Assembly (NCBI GenBank): GCA_964582365.1
Contig: CAZOQV010000018.1
Coordinates: 1-13,977 of the forward strand
DNA: 13,977 nucleotides
From: WARW01 sp964582365
GTDB taxonomy: Bacteria > Patescibacteriota > Microgenomatia > UBA12405
Direction: 5' to 3'
Positions 1 to 6,984 of the stretch are shown in pieces. The position numbers and the translations under genes are program-made. The notes under the pieces are model-generated. The model did no database searches. It worked only from the letters and a program-made list of their open reading frames with translations, and was not told the DNA's origin. Each line of letters starts with the position of its first letter. The first letter of the stretch is position 1.

Positions 1-63
1 GAAATTGGAACATACGAAATCCGGGCTCTTGTTAAGATAAATAATAAAAAATATATTGTTTAA
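1..63 (+). CDS. C-terminal tail of an unidentified protein (partial)
   Basis: The first frame is open from base 1 and ends with a TAA at 61-63, giving 20 residues that finish KINNKKYIV. The alternation of hydrophobic and polar residues fits a terminal beta strand, as at the end of an Ig-like or other all-beta domain, but 20 residues cannot identify a family. The start lies outside the window. It could be a chance open frame; the lack of any other gene at this edge and the dense packing of the region favour a real gene end. Confidence 0.45.
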   Translation, partial: EIGTYEIRALVKINNKKYIV

Positions 64-177
64 ATAATAAGACGCTATATCGTTTAAAAAAGGCATACCC
101 CTGGGTAAAATTTTTAAAATTTTATTTGAGGGTTTCTTTTGGTCAAAAATTGAAGCAATGATAAACTAAGAAATAAA

Positions 178-1038
178 ATGAAATTAGAAAAAGCTAAGGT
201 TTTTGGAAAATATGTGTTTAGTTATTTGCCGGATGATAAATTTGTGGGGCAAAGAATTGCTTTGGAAAAATATGAACCATATTTGACCGAATTGATGTTA
301 TCCAAAATTAAAGTTGGTGACGTAGTTTTGGATATTGGAGCCAATATCGGTTATTATGCGGTTTTATTTGCTGATAAAGTAGGTAAAAAAGGAAAAGTAA
401 TCGCGATTGAACCAGATCCAGTTAATTTTGAAATCCTACAAAAAAATATTAAAGAAAATAAATTATTTAATGTGGTGGCGGTACAAGCGGCAGTAGGAAA
501 TGAAAATAAAAAAATGAAGATTTTTGAGTCGAAAGAAAATTTTGGGGATCATAGATTATGGCAAAATCCCTCTAAATCTCCCTTTGACAAAAGGGAGACT
601 TCTGATATTTTTTGTCGAAGACTAGATGATTTATTAAAAGAATTGGAATATCAAAAAATTGATTTTATTAAAATGGATGTACAGGGTTTTGAATCGTTGA
701 CGATTGAAGGAGGAGAAAAAATAATTGAGAAAAATAAACCAATTATTTTCTTTGAGTATTGGCCGTGGGGAAATAAAAATGCGGGATCTGATATTAAAAA
801 AATGATGAACTTTTTTAGAAAAATTTATAAAAAAATATTTTGGGTGGATGAATATATTCAGATCCACTTCCCTGTTTCGCAAAAATTTTTAGATAAAAAA
901 TATAGCGATAAAAATGAAGAAGATTATGGAAATTTATGGATAAAAAATGAAATTTGTTTTAGCGACTTGTTGGGGCAATTTAAAGACTTTTGGATAAAAA
1001 AGTTTATCAAAAGAATTTTGGGGAAAACAGAGACCTAA
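178..1038 (+). CDS. FkbM-family SAM-dependent methyltransferase
   Basis: Predicted class I methyltransferase of the FkbM family, which usually O-methylates sugars, glycans or polyketide-like products. Visible: SAM-binding motif I DIGANIGYY at residues 52-60, the acidic motif IEPDP at about 77-81, and the FkbM-type segment IDFIKMDVQGFES near residues 160-173, followed by a hydrophobic strand (PIIFFEYWP). The length of 286 residues is normal for the family. Residues 134-141 are encoded by a perfect hairpin repeat, which probably lengthens a surface loop. The start ATG is preceded by an A-rich stretch without a clear Shine-Dalgarno sequence; a weak promoter-like pair (TTGGTC at 139, TAAACT at 162, 17 bp apart) lies just upstream. 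The gene ends 10 bp from the convergent regulator gene. Its substrate cannot be told from the sequence. Confidence 0.88.
   Translation: MKLEKAKVFGKYVFSYLPDDKFVGQRIALEKYEPYLTELMLSKIKVGDVVLDIGANIGYYAVLFADKVGKKGKVIAIEPDPVNFEILQKNIKENKLFNVVAVQAAVGNENKKMKIFESKENFGDHRLWQNPSKSPFDKRETSDIFCRRLDDLLKELEYQKIDFIKMDVQGFESLTIEGGEKIIEKNKPIIFFEYWPWGNKNAGSDIKKMMNFFRKIYKKIFWVDEYIQIHFPVSQKFLDKKYSDKNEEDYGNLWIKNEICFSDLLGQFKDFWIKKFIKRILGKTET
577..598. repeat. Palindromic element inside the methyltransferase reading frame
   Basis: A perfect 9-bp inverted repeat (TCTCCCTTT / AAAGGGAGA) with a 4-base loop GACA, preceded by the C-rich text CCCTCTAAA. It is more C/G-rich than the surrounding gene and resembles the CCCTCCCTTGAAAAGGGA hairpin in the gap at 8734-8751. 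It encodes SPFDKRET in frame, so the gene stays open. Confidence 0.7.
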
Positions 1039-1048
1039 AGAAATAAAA

Positions 1049-1828
1049 TTAAGACTTTGACCAAATTGAATTAAAAATATTTTTAAAATTGTCAGCCAGA
1101 TTTTGATTGGTAATTTTGATACCAACTAAGTTAGTGTTTTCCATTGACAAAATACTAACGACATCGCCAATAATATACATGGCAAAATCTTTAACCGAGT
1201 CTTCTTTTGATAAATATTTAACTTCAAGTTTTTTTCTTGATTGATAAACTTTTAGATTTTGATGCTCAATTTCAGAATCGTTGATGAGAATTTTGGTAGA
1301 AATATTCTTATTAATTTTATGATATTTGGTTTTTTCGTGCCATTCGGTATCAAAAATAAATTGCCAAGATGGTTCCCAGACAAATTCATTTCTGAGAAGA
1401 TAAAGAGTGGAATTTTTTGGAGCATCGATCAACATTGATAAATAGATTTTTTTTAAACCTTCTTGGCCTTCAAAAAAAATTATCTGGGGTAAATTAAATT
1501 TTTGATTAACAACCGATTGAAGATTAATTTTAAGTGATTCAAGAGTCTGAAACTTTTGGTTTATTTGCTCTTTTTCTTTTTTTAAATATTGTTCTAAGAC
1601 TGATAAATCTTGGGCAATAAATTGTTTGGTTTCATTTTTATAAGAAGTACCAACCAAGCCTTTGGCAATTAATGAATTGAGAGTGGTATAAACACTACTA
1701 CGGGAAAGATTGCACTTTCTGGCTAAAATTGAGGCAGTGGTGGGAGAATTTCTTAATAGAACGGCATAAATCAGAGATTCATAATCCCCTAATCCTATTT
1801 TTTTTAATTCATCTTGAATTAATTCCAT
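1049..1828 (-). CDS. TrmB-family transcriptional regulator
   Basis: The N-terminal about 70 residues form a winged helix-turn-helix of the TrmB type: an opening amphipathic helix (ELIQDELKKIGLGDYESLIY), then SPTTASILARKCNLSRSSVYTTLNSLIAKGLV, the recognition part. A basic, probably coiled-coil stretch (about 75-110) links it to a C-terminal effector-like domain of about 140 residues. TrmB proteins are common in archaea and also occur in candidate-phylum bacteria; many sense sugars, but the ligand here is unknown. The gene is divergent from the radical SAM gene, and a perfect palindrome lies 23 bp upstream of its start, so autoregulation and control of the neighbour are likely. The chosen ATG is the first codon of the conserved N-terminal helix. 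No Shine-Dalgarno sequence is apparent. Confidence 0.82.
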   Translation of the reverse strand: MELIQDELKKIGLGDYESLIYAVLLRNSPTTASILARKCNLSRSSVYTTLNSLIAKGLVGTSYKNETKQFIAQDLSVLEQYLKKEKEQINQKFQTLESLKINLQSVVNQKFNLPQIIFFEGQEGLKKIYLSMLIDAPKNSTLYLLRNEFVWEPSWQFIFDTEWHEKTKYHKINKNISTKILINDSEIEHQNLKVYQSRKKLEVKYLSKEDSVKDFAMYIIGDVVSILSMENTNLVGIKITNQNLADNFKNIFNSIWSKS

Positions 1829-1851
1829 AATTGTATGTTAATTTATCTAGT

Positions 1852-1869
1852 TGTCGTAATTGTACGACA
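1852..1869. promoter_or_regulatory. Palindromic operator between the TrmB-type regulator and the radical SAM gene
   Basis: TGTCGTA-ATTG-TACGACA is a perfect 7-bp inverted repeat with a 4-bp spacer. It ends two bases before the -35 element of the radical SAM promoter and lies 23 bp upstream of the regulator's start. Position and symmetry suggest a binding site for the divergently encoded TrmB-family protein. Assignment of the regulator is inference. Confidence 0.6.
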
Positions 1870-1871
1870 TG

Positions 1872-1900
1872 TTGAACAGATTAGTCAACGGCAGTACTAT
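1872..1900 (+). promoter_or_regulatory. Promoter of the radical SAM/SPASM gene
   Basis: A sigma70-like pair: TTGAAC at 1872-1877 and TACTAT at 1895-1900, separated by exactly 17 bp, each matching consensus at 4 of 6 positions. Transcription would start near 1907, leaving a leader of about 46 nt that holds an AAAGGGG ribosome binding site at 1936-1942. A second imperfect dyad, AGTAC-N8-GTACT (1893-1910), spans the -10 box and may be an additional regulator site. Confidence 0.55.
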
Positions 1901-1952
1901 AGGGTGTACTTTAAAATTAATAAAATTAAAGAAAGAAAGGGGTGTTTTTTTT

Positions 1953-3371
1953 ATGAAGACAGAAAAAACTAAGGCGCCGATTATAATGCAACATGAATTG
2001 ACTTCGAGGTGTAATAATAATTGCGGTTTTTGTTATAACCCAGAAAGATGTTTATCTGTTTTTACTCCAAGAGAAACTGATAAACAGAAAAATGTTTTGG
2101 TGGCAAAAAACTCAATCGAAAAAGGGATAATGGCGGTCTGCTTGACTGGCGGAGAACCATTGCTGATGGGTGAGCATTTTTTTGAAATAATGAAACTCTA
2201 TAAGCAAACTGGTTGTTATGTAAGTATCAATAGTAATGGTCGATTGATTAATAAAGAGGTAGCAAAAAGATTGGCCGACGAGGGATTAAAATCAGCTTTG
2301 ATTTCCATTCATGGAACAGAAGATTTGCATAATTTTATGGTTGGTGATAATGCTTTTCAAGAAACAGTTGATGGAATCAAAAATTTGATTGAAGTAGGAA
2401 TTCATGTAGTCCCCAATTTTGTGACCACAGCAAAAAATGTTGATGACTTAAAAAATGTGGGAGATTTGATGCTTAGTTTAGGAGTTAAATCGATGACTTC
2501 GACTCCATTTTTGCCTTCTTGGGGAGCAGAATCTCACAAGGAATTCCTTCTTTATACAGAACACTATAAAAAGTATTTTGAAAGTATTAACTATATTAGA
2601 AACCTGGGAATTAAAATTGACAGCACTTTGCCTATTCCAGCTTGTGTTCTTATTAAAATGTTCCCAACTGAATGGAAAAATTTTTTGGAAGTACTTTCAC
2701 CTCGGGTCTGCATGGCAGGAAAATCGTTTGGAGTGGTGTCTCCTGATGGATATTTTCGTTCTTGTATCCAAGCACCATATTTGGAAAAATTTGGAGGAAA
2801 CGTAATTGATGCCTATGATGATAGTTGGAAAAATGCCAACAAATGGGCAGAAATTGAACTTATTCCAGAAGAATGCCAAAAATGTGAAGTTTTGGATGTT
2901 TGCGGCGGCGGCTGTAGAACTGGATGCATGTGGGACAATAAAGGTTCGGTCAATGGTTCGACTATGTATATGGGAAAAGCATTGATCAGAGAAGAGGCGA
3001 AATATTTTTTAAAAAGAGCTGAGGTTACAACTCCAATTAAAAATGAAAAGGTATTCAAATTTAAATCCGAGATTAAATTTAGAGATGAAGAATGGGGAGT
3101 AATAGTTTTTAATCCAAACTTTCAATCGTTTACAATAGTTTCTAAAGAAATCTTTAATTTTAAGGAACATTCTTTTACGGCTTCAACAAAATTAATAAAT
3201 GTGTTAATTTCTATGGGAGCGGTTGAAGAAGTTGAAGATAAGAATTATTTGAAATTAGAGGGTGAAGTTTTGCCTGGTGGCACTTTACTGCCAAGATTAG
3301 GTAAAAATCTTATCGATAACGAAAAAGTTTATTGCCTTAGAGCAGATACTGGTGAGCGGTATTATTTCTGA
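1953..3371 (+). CDS. Radical SAM protein with SPASM domain (probable peptide or protein maturase)
   Basis: Residues 20-27 carry the CxxxCxxC motif (C20, C24, C27) that binds the SAM [4Fe-4S] cluster, and GGEP at 66-69 is the usual SAM-binding motif. Residues about 253-325 form a SPASM-type auxiliary-cluster region with cysteines 253, 271, 308, 311, 317, 321 and 325, including CGGGC. SPASM enzymes mostly modify peptides or proteins (sactipeptides, PqqE, sulfatase maturation). A further C-terminal domain (about 365-472) contains FRDEEWGVIVFNP, reminiscent of a PqqD/RRE-like winged helix; this is a weak resemblance. The frame is open upstream to 1860, but the ATG at 1953 is preferred: it follows an AAAGGGG site by 10 nt, and the upstream stretch holds the promoter. 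The protein is 472 residues. No precursor peptide is visible nearby. The substrate is unknown. Confidence 0.85.
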   Translation: MKTEKTKAPIIMQHELTSRCNNNCGFCYNPERCLSVFTPRETDKQKNVLVAKNSIEKGIMAVCLTGGEPLLMGEHFFEIMKLYKQTGCYVSINSNGRLINKEVAKRLADEGLKSALISIHGTEDLHNFMVGDNAFQETVDGIKNLIEVGIHVVPNFVTTAKNVDDLKNVGDLMLSLGVKSMTSTPFLPSWGAESHKEFLLYTEHYKKYFESINYIRNLGIKIDSTLPIPACVLIKMFPTEWKNFLEVLSPRVCMAGKSFGVVSPDGYFRSCIQAPYLEKFGGNVIDAYDDSWKNANKWAEIELIPEECQKCEVLDVCGGGCRTGCMWDNKGSVNGSTMYMGKALIREEAKYFLKRAEVTTPIKNEKVFKFKSEIKFRDEEWGVIVFNPNFQSFTIVSKEIFNFKEHSFTASTKLINVLISMGAVEEVEDKNYLKLEGEVLPGGTLLPRLGKNLIDNEKVYCLRADTGERYYF

Positions 3372-3394
3372 GAAACAGTAAACAATAAATTACG

Positions 3395-3436
3395 GGCGAC
3401 CGAAAATCTTTTAAAAGATTGAGGTCGCCATTTTTA
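3395..3436 (+). terminator. Intrinsic terminator after the radical SAM gene
   Basis: GGCGACC (3395-3401) pairs with GGTCGCC (3423-3429), and inside it AATCTTTT pairs with AAAAGATT (3405-3420). A run ATTTTTAT follows directly. It stands 23 bp after the stop codon and before the enolase promoter, so it isolates the radical SAM gene from the glycolytic genes. Confidence 0.85.
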
Positions 3437-3451
3437 TGGAAAAAAGTTAAA

Positions 3452-3481
3452 TTGATTTGTTTTTTATCTGTAAGTTATAAT
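3452..3481 (+). promoter_or_regulatory. Enolase promoter (leaderless)
   Basis: TTGATT at 3452-3457 and a perfect TATAAT at 3476-3481 are 18 bp apart. The usual start of transcription, 7 nt past the -10 box, would fall at 3488-3490, on or next to the ATG at 3490. There is no room for a ribosome binding site, so the mRNA should be leaderless. Confidence 0.8.
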
Positions 3482-3489
3482 AAGGCTGT

Positions 3490-4767
3490 ATGTCAAAAAT
3501 AAAAAATATCTATGCTCGAGAAATATTGGCTAGTGGCGGAGCCCCAAGTTTAGAAGTTACTGTCACTTTAGAAAGTGGATCTATTGGCGAAGCATCGGTT
3601 AGTTACGGTGCATCAGCTGGATCAAAAGAAGCCACTGTGCTTCTGGACGGAGATAAATCCAGATATAACGGTAAAGGAATGTTGATTGCTATTGCTAACA
3701 TTAATAATCAAATTAAAAACGCATTGGTAGGAATGGAAGCGACTGAACAAAGAGCCGTTGATAATAAAATGATTGAAATTGATGGAACTGTGAATAAGGC
3801 AACTTTAGGCGGAAATGCAATGTTAGGAGTCAGTTTGGCGGTGTGTCGAGCAGAAGCGAATGAAGAAAACTTACCCCTTTATAAATATTTAAGAAAAGTT
3901 TATTCAGTTGGAGATATTGGGTGGAGACTGCCAAAACCAATGATTGTAATGATTGAAGGTGGAAAACATGCTGATGAAACCACTGATTTGCAAGAATTTA
4001 TGGTTGGAGCCATGGGTAATAAAAGTGCAGCTGAAAATGTGCGAATGGAAATGGAAATTTATAGTGCTTTAAAAAATATTTTAAAAGCAGATAAGTTATC
4101 TACCAATGTCGGTAATGAAGGTGCTTTTGCTCCAAATGGAATCATTTCCAATGAAAAACCAATTGAATATTTAACTCAAGCTATTATTAATGCTGGTTAT
4201 ATTCCAGGGGTGGATGCGGGTGTTGGTATTGATGCGGCAGCCTCGGAATTTTATAATGAAAAAACTAAAAAATATACTTTAAAATTAGAAGGAAAAGAAT
4301 TAACTTCAGAAGAGCTAATCGCCTACTATAAACCTTGGATTGAAAAATATTCAATTGCGACAATGGAAGATATGTTGTCTGAATTTGATTGGGATAATTG
4401 GCCAAAAATGGTAGAAGCTATAAATGGAAAATTTCCTTTAATTGCTGATGATTTAACCGTAACTAACGTTAATTTGTGGCAAAAAGCAATTGATATGAAA
4501 GCAGCCACAGCAATTTTAATTAAACTTAACCAAGCTGGAACCTTAACTGAAACTATGGATTGTTGTTTATTGGCTAATAAATATAATTTAATGACCATGC
4601 CAAGTCACCGAGGTGGCGGTGAAACTAATGATACTTTTATGGTTGATTTAGCAGTGGCAGTTAATTCGGCTTATATTAAAGTTGGCCCAACTAGAGGTGA
4701 AAGAGTTTGTAAATATAATAGATTAATGAGAATTTCTGAAGAGCTAGAAAGTTCATCAAGTTTATAA
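3490..4767 (+). CDS. eno: Enolase (phosphopyruvate hydratase), divergent
   Basis: Converts 2-phosphoglycerate to phosphoenolpyruvate in the cytoplasm. The catalytic set expected from bacterial enolases can be placed: E169 (LQEFM), E210 (GNEGAFAP), the metal ligands D248 (IDAAASEFY), E293 (MEDML) and D320 (ADDLTVTN), K345 (IKLNQAGTLTE), H373 (SHR) and K397 (YIKVG). The length of 425 residues is normal. Several signatures have drifted: the opening DSRGNPT motif reads ASGGAPS, the mobile-loop SGASTG reads YGASAG, GGAHAD reads GGKHAD, GDEGGFAP reads GNEGAFAP, and SHRSGETED reads SHRGGGETND with an additional residue. Activity is likely because the catalytic residues remain. It is followed after 19 bp by ApgM, the preceding step of glycolysis, so the two are probably co-transcribed. 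Confidence 0.93.
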   Translation: MSKIKNIYAREILASGGAPSLEVTVTLESGSIGEASVSYGASAGSKEATVLLDGDKSRYNGKGMLIAIANINNQIKNALVGMEATEQRAVDNKMIEIDGTVNKATLGGNAMLGVSLAVCRAEANEENLPLYKYLRKVYSVGDIGWRLPKPMIVMIEGGKHADETTDLQEFMVGAMGNKSAAENVRMEMEIYSALKNILKADKLSTNVGNEGAFAPNGIISNEKPIEYLTQAIINAGYIPGVDAGVGIDAAASEFYNEKTKKYTLKLEGKELTSEELIAYYKPWIEKYSIATMEDMLSEFDWDNWPKMVEAINGKFPLIADDLTVTNVNLWQKAIDMKAATAILIKLNQAGTLTETMDCCLLANKYNLMTMPSHRGGGETNDTFMVDLAVAVNSAYIKVGPTRGERVCKYNRLMRISEELESSSSL

Positions 4768-4786
4768 AGTTATAAAGTAAAAATAA

Positions 4787-6025
4787 ATGCAAAATAAAAA
4801 AATAATTTTGATTATTTGCGATGGTATGGGTGATTTACCTATTGTTGAATTTGGAAATAAAACACCATTGGAAGCAGCTCATACACCAAACATGGATTTT
4901 TTATCAAAAAATGGAACTAACGGGATAATGCATGTGTTGGGAAAAGGGGTTAGGCCAAATAGTGACGAAGCTCATTTAACTTTATTTGGCTATAATTTAG
5001 AAACTGATTATCCTGGTCGAGGTCCAATCGAAACGGCCGGAGTTGGCTTTGAATTAGAAGAAGGAGACATTGCCATAAGAGCTAATCTGGCAACAGTTGA
5101 CGATGAATTAAAAGTTTTAGACAGACGATGTGGCAGAATTGAGGATACTTCACCATTAATAAATGAATTAGATGGCATGGAAATTGATGGAGTTAAATTT
5201 TTACTCAAGGCTGGAACTGGACATAGAGTGGCTTTGGTGATGAGAGGCAAAGGACTTTCAGATCAAATTACAAATTCTGATGTTCATTATGTAACTGAAG
5301 ATAAGGTTGTTGAAGATTGGCTAAATTTACCGGTAAATATTATCCAACCAATGAATGATTCGGCTGAGGCTAAATTTACGGCTGAAGTATTGGAAAAATT
5401 TTTGAAAAAAGCTAATGAAATTTTAGAAAAAAATCCCGTAAACAAAGAACGAAAAGAATCTGGACTACCAAAAGGAAATTATCTTTTAACCAGAGGACCG
5501 GGTTATTTTAAAAAATTAGTGGGATTTAAAGAAAAATATAATCTAAATGCTTGTTGTATTGCTGGAGCTGGATTGTATAAAGGTTTAGGAGTAATGGCAG
5601 GAATGAAATTAATAGATGTACCAGGAGCTACAGGTATGCCAAATACTAATGTTAGGGCAAAAATTGAGGCAGCGATGGAACAAATTAAAAACTTTGATTT
5701 TGTTTTTGTCCATATTAAACCAACTGATATTTTTGGGGAAAATGGTGATGCTGTTGGAAAAAAAGATTTTATTGAAAAAATTGATTTAGCTTTGTTTGGA
5801 ATTGAAAATTCTGGTGCAGAAATTGTAATCACTGCAGATCATTCAACTCCCTGTTCCCATAAAGACCATTCAGTTGATCCAGTACCATTTTTAATTTACG
5901 GAAGCAATTTACCAATCGACTCGGTTGAACATTTTAATGAAAAAGAATGTATTAATGGTGGCGGAGGAGAAATTGTTGGTAAAGATTTTATGGATATAAT
6001 AAGATCAGCATCATCAACCAATTAA
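4787..6025 (+). CDS. apgM: 2,3-bisphosphoglycerate-independent phosphoglycerate mutase, archaeal type
   Basis: Interconverts 3- and 2-phosphoglycerate. It belongs to the alkaline phosphatase superfamily branch called ApgM, not the larger GpmI form. Visible: the N-terminal metal motif CDGMGD (D12, D16), PNSDEAHLTLFGYN with the presumed phosphorylated serine S59 (the family usually has SDTAHL), the lid-side segment FVHIKPTDIFGENGDAVGKKDFIEKID, and the C-terminal metal-binding ADHSTP followed by SHKDHSVDPVPFLIYG. The length of 412 residues is normal and the gene appears complete. It lies 19 bp after enolase with no terminator between them and no clear Shine-Dalgarno sequence. The T-to-E change next to S59 is the only visible departure in a key motif. 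Confidence 0.95.
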   Translation: MQNKKIILIICDGMGDLPIVEFGNKTPLEAAHTPNMDFLSKNGTNGIMHVLGKGVRPNSDEAHLTLFGYNLETDYPGRGPIETAGVGFELEEGDIAIRANLATVDDELKVLDRRCGRIEDTSPLINELDGMEIDGVKFLLKAGTGHRVALVMRGKGLSDQITNSDVHYVTEDKVVEDWLNLPVNIIQPMNDSAEAKFTAEVLEKFLKKANEILEKNPVNKERKESGLPKGNYLLTRGPGYFKKLVGFKEKYNLNACCIAGAGLYKGLGVMAGMKLIDVPGATGMPNTNVRAKIEAAMEQIKNFDFVFVHIKPTDIFGENGDAVGKKDFIEKIDLALFGIENSGAEIVITADHSTPCSHKDHSVDPVPFLIYGSNLPIDSVEHFNEKECINGGGGEIVGKDFMDIIRSASSTN

Positions 6026-6075
6026 AAAATAATCGAAGGCTAAAATAAAAGGATGAGAAATCTTTTAGTTTCGGG

Positions 6076-6081
6076 TATAAT
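6076..6081 (+). promoter_or_regulatory. -10 element of the SplB-like gene (leaderless)
   Basis: A perfect TATAAT ends 6 nt before the GTG start at 6088, so the predicted start of transcription coincides with the start codon. No convincing -35 box is seen 16-18 bp upstream; the GGG before the box is not an extended -10 motif. Confidence 0.6.
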
Positions 6082-6087
6082 TCGGGT

Positions 6088-6972
6088 GTGGTGATAGAAG
6101 AAATCAAAATTAAGAAGGCTTTAAATAAATTACATAGTAAGTTTTTACCCTATAAATGGGATTTAAATGTTTACCGCGGTTGTAGTCATCGATGTCAATA
6201 TTGCTACGCTCTTTATTCGCATCAATATTTGGAAAGTGGAAAAAATTTTTTTGACACAATTTACGTAAAGACAAATATTGTTGAAGCTTTAGAAAAAGAG
6301 TTATCAAACAAAAGATGGAAACGAGAAGTTGTTAATTTAGGAGGAGTGACTGATAGTTACCAACCGATTGAGGAAAAATACAAAATAATGCCGGAAATTT
6401 TGAAACTGATGATTAAATACAAAACTCCAATAGTGATTTCGACTAAATCAGATTTGATTTTAAGAGATATAAATTTGTTAATTGAATTGGCTTCAGTAGC
6501 CACAGTAAATGTGGCGGTGACAATTACAACTATGGATGAAAATATTAGAAATAAAATTGAACCAGGAGCCAAGCCGAGTGAAAAAAGATTGGAAATTTTA
6601 AAACAATTATCTGGTAAAAATATTGGCCTTGGTTTACATCTTATGCCTATTTTACCAATGATTACTGACAGTGAAGAAAATATTGAAAACATTTTTAGAG
6701 AGGTTTCTAAAATTCCAATTGATTATTCAATTTGTGGATTTTTAAATTTAAGATCGGCGACGAGAGTTAATTTTTTGGATTTTATAAAACGAGATTTTCC
6801 AAATTTGTTTAATGATTATTTAAAACTTTATCAATCCCCTTTTATTAGTAAAGAATATTCAAAAAATATTTATGAAAAAATTTGGAGACTTAAGAAAAAA
6901 TATAATATAAATAGTGATTATAAAAAAAATTTGTCAAAAGAATTAATAGTGAAACAGTTAAATTTGTTATAA
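6088..6972 (+). CDS. Radical SAM protein, SplB-like (COG1533-type)
   Basis: Residues 27-40 read NVYRGCSHRCQYCY, the hallmark of the spore photoproduct lyase-like radical SAM group, with C32, C36 and C39 for the [4Fe-4S] cluster. Further on, LGGVTDSYQPIEEKY and the segment TPIVISTKSDLILRD match the order of conserved blocks in that family, and about 290 residues is the usual size. True SplB repairs spore photoproduct, but most members, including those in non-sporulating bacteria, have no known substrate, so DNA repair should not be assumed. Two consecutive GTG codons (6088, 6091) are possible starts; the -10 position favours the first. It follows ApgM by 62 bp with its own -10 box and precedes the U32 gene by 12 bp. 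Confidence 0.88.
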   Translation: MVIEEIKIKKALNKLHSKFLPYKWDLNVYRGCSHRCQYCYALYSHQYLESGKNFFDTIYVKTNIVEALEKELSNKRWKREVVNLGGVTDSYQPIEEKYKIMPEILKLMIKYKTPIVISTKSDLILRDINLLIELASVATVNVAVTITTMDENIRNKIEPGAKPSEKRLEILKQLSGKNIGLGLHLMPILPMITDSEENIENIFREVSKIPIDYSICGFLNLRSATRVNFLDFIKRDFPNLFNDYLKLYQSPFISKEYSKNIYEKIWRLKKKYNINSDYKKNLSKELIVKQLNLL

Positions 6973-6973
6973 T
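6968..6973 (+). promoter_or_regulatory. -10-like element before the U32 gene
   Basis: TATAAT overlaps the stop codon of the SplB-like gene and ends 11 nt before the U32 ATG, which predicts a leader of only about 5 nt. No -35 match is evident, so the U32 gene may instead be read from upstream. Confidence 0.4.
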
Positions 6974-6984
6974 AAAATCCCTTT

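Noticed and set aside
96..107. Small dyad TACCC-CT-GGGTA before the methyltransferase gene
   Set aside because: Only 5-bp arms and a 2-base centre, no T-tract at the correct place and no clear promoter link; too short to call.
1860..1952. Open frame upstream of the radical SAM gene giving 31 more N-terminal residues
   Set aside because: It begins inside the palindromic operator, spans the promoter and the AAAGGGG site, and shows no conserved character; the ATG at 1953 is a much better start.
3372..3489. Possible RiPP precursor peptide next to the radical SAM gene
   Set aside because: The gap holds only a terminator and the enolase promoter; no short frame with a ribosome binding site fits, and none is seen upstream either.
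6053..6094. 13-codon frame with an AAAGG-like site just before the SplB-like gene (leader peptide?)
   Set aside because: It overlaps the -10 box and the GTG starts, so it would mostly lie upstream of the predicted transcript; no attenuator hairpin follows.
6088..6972. Annotation as true spore photoproduct lyase
   Set aside because: The protein shares the radical SAM core but the organism type is not a spore former, and most COG1533-like proteins have no proven lyase role.
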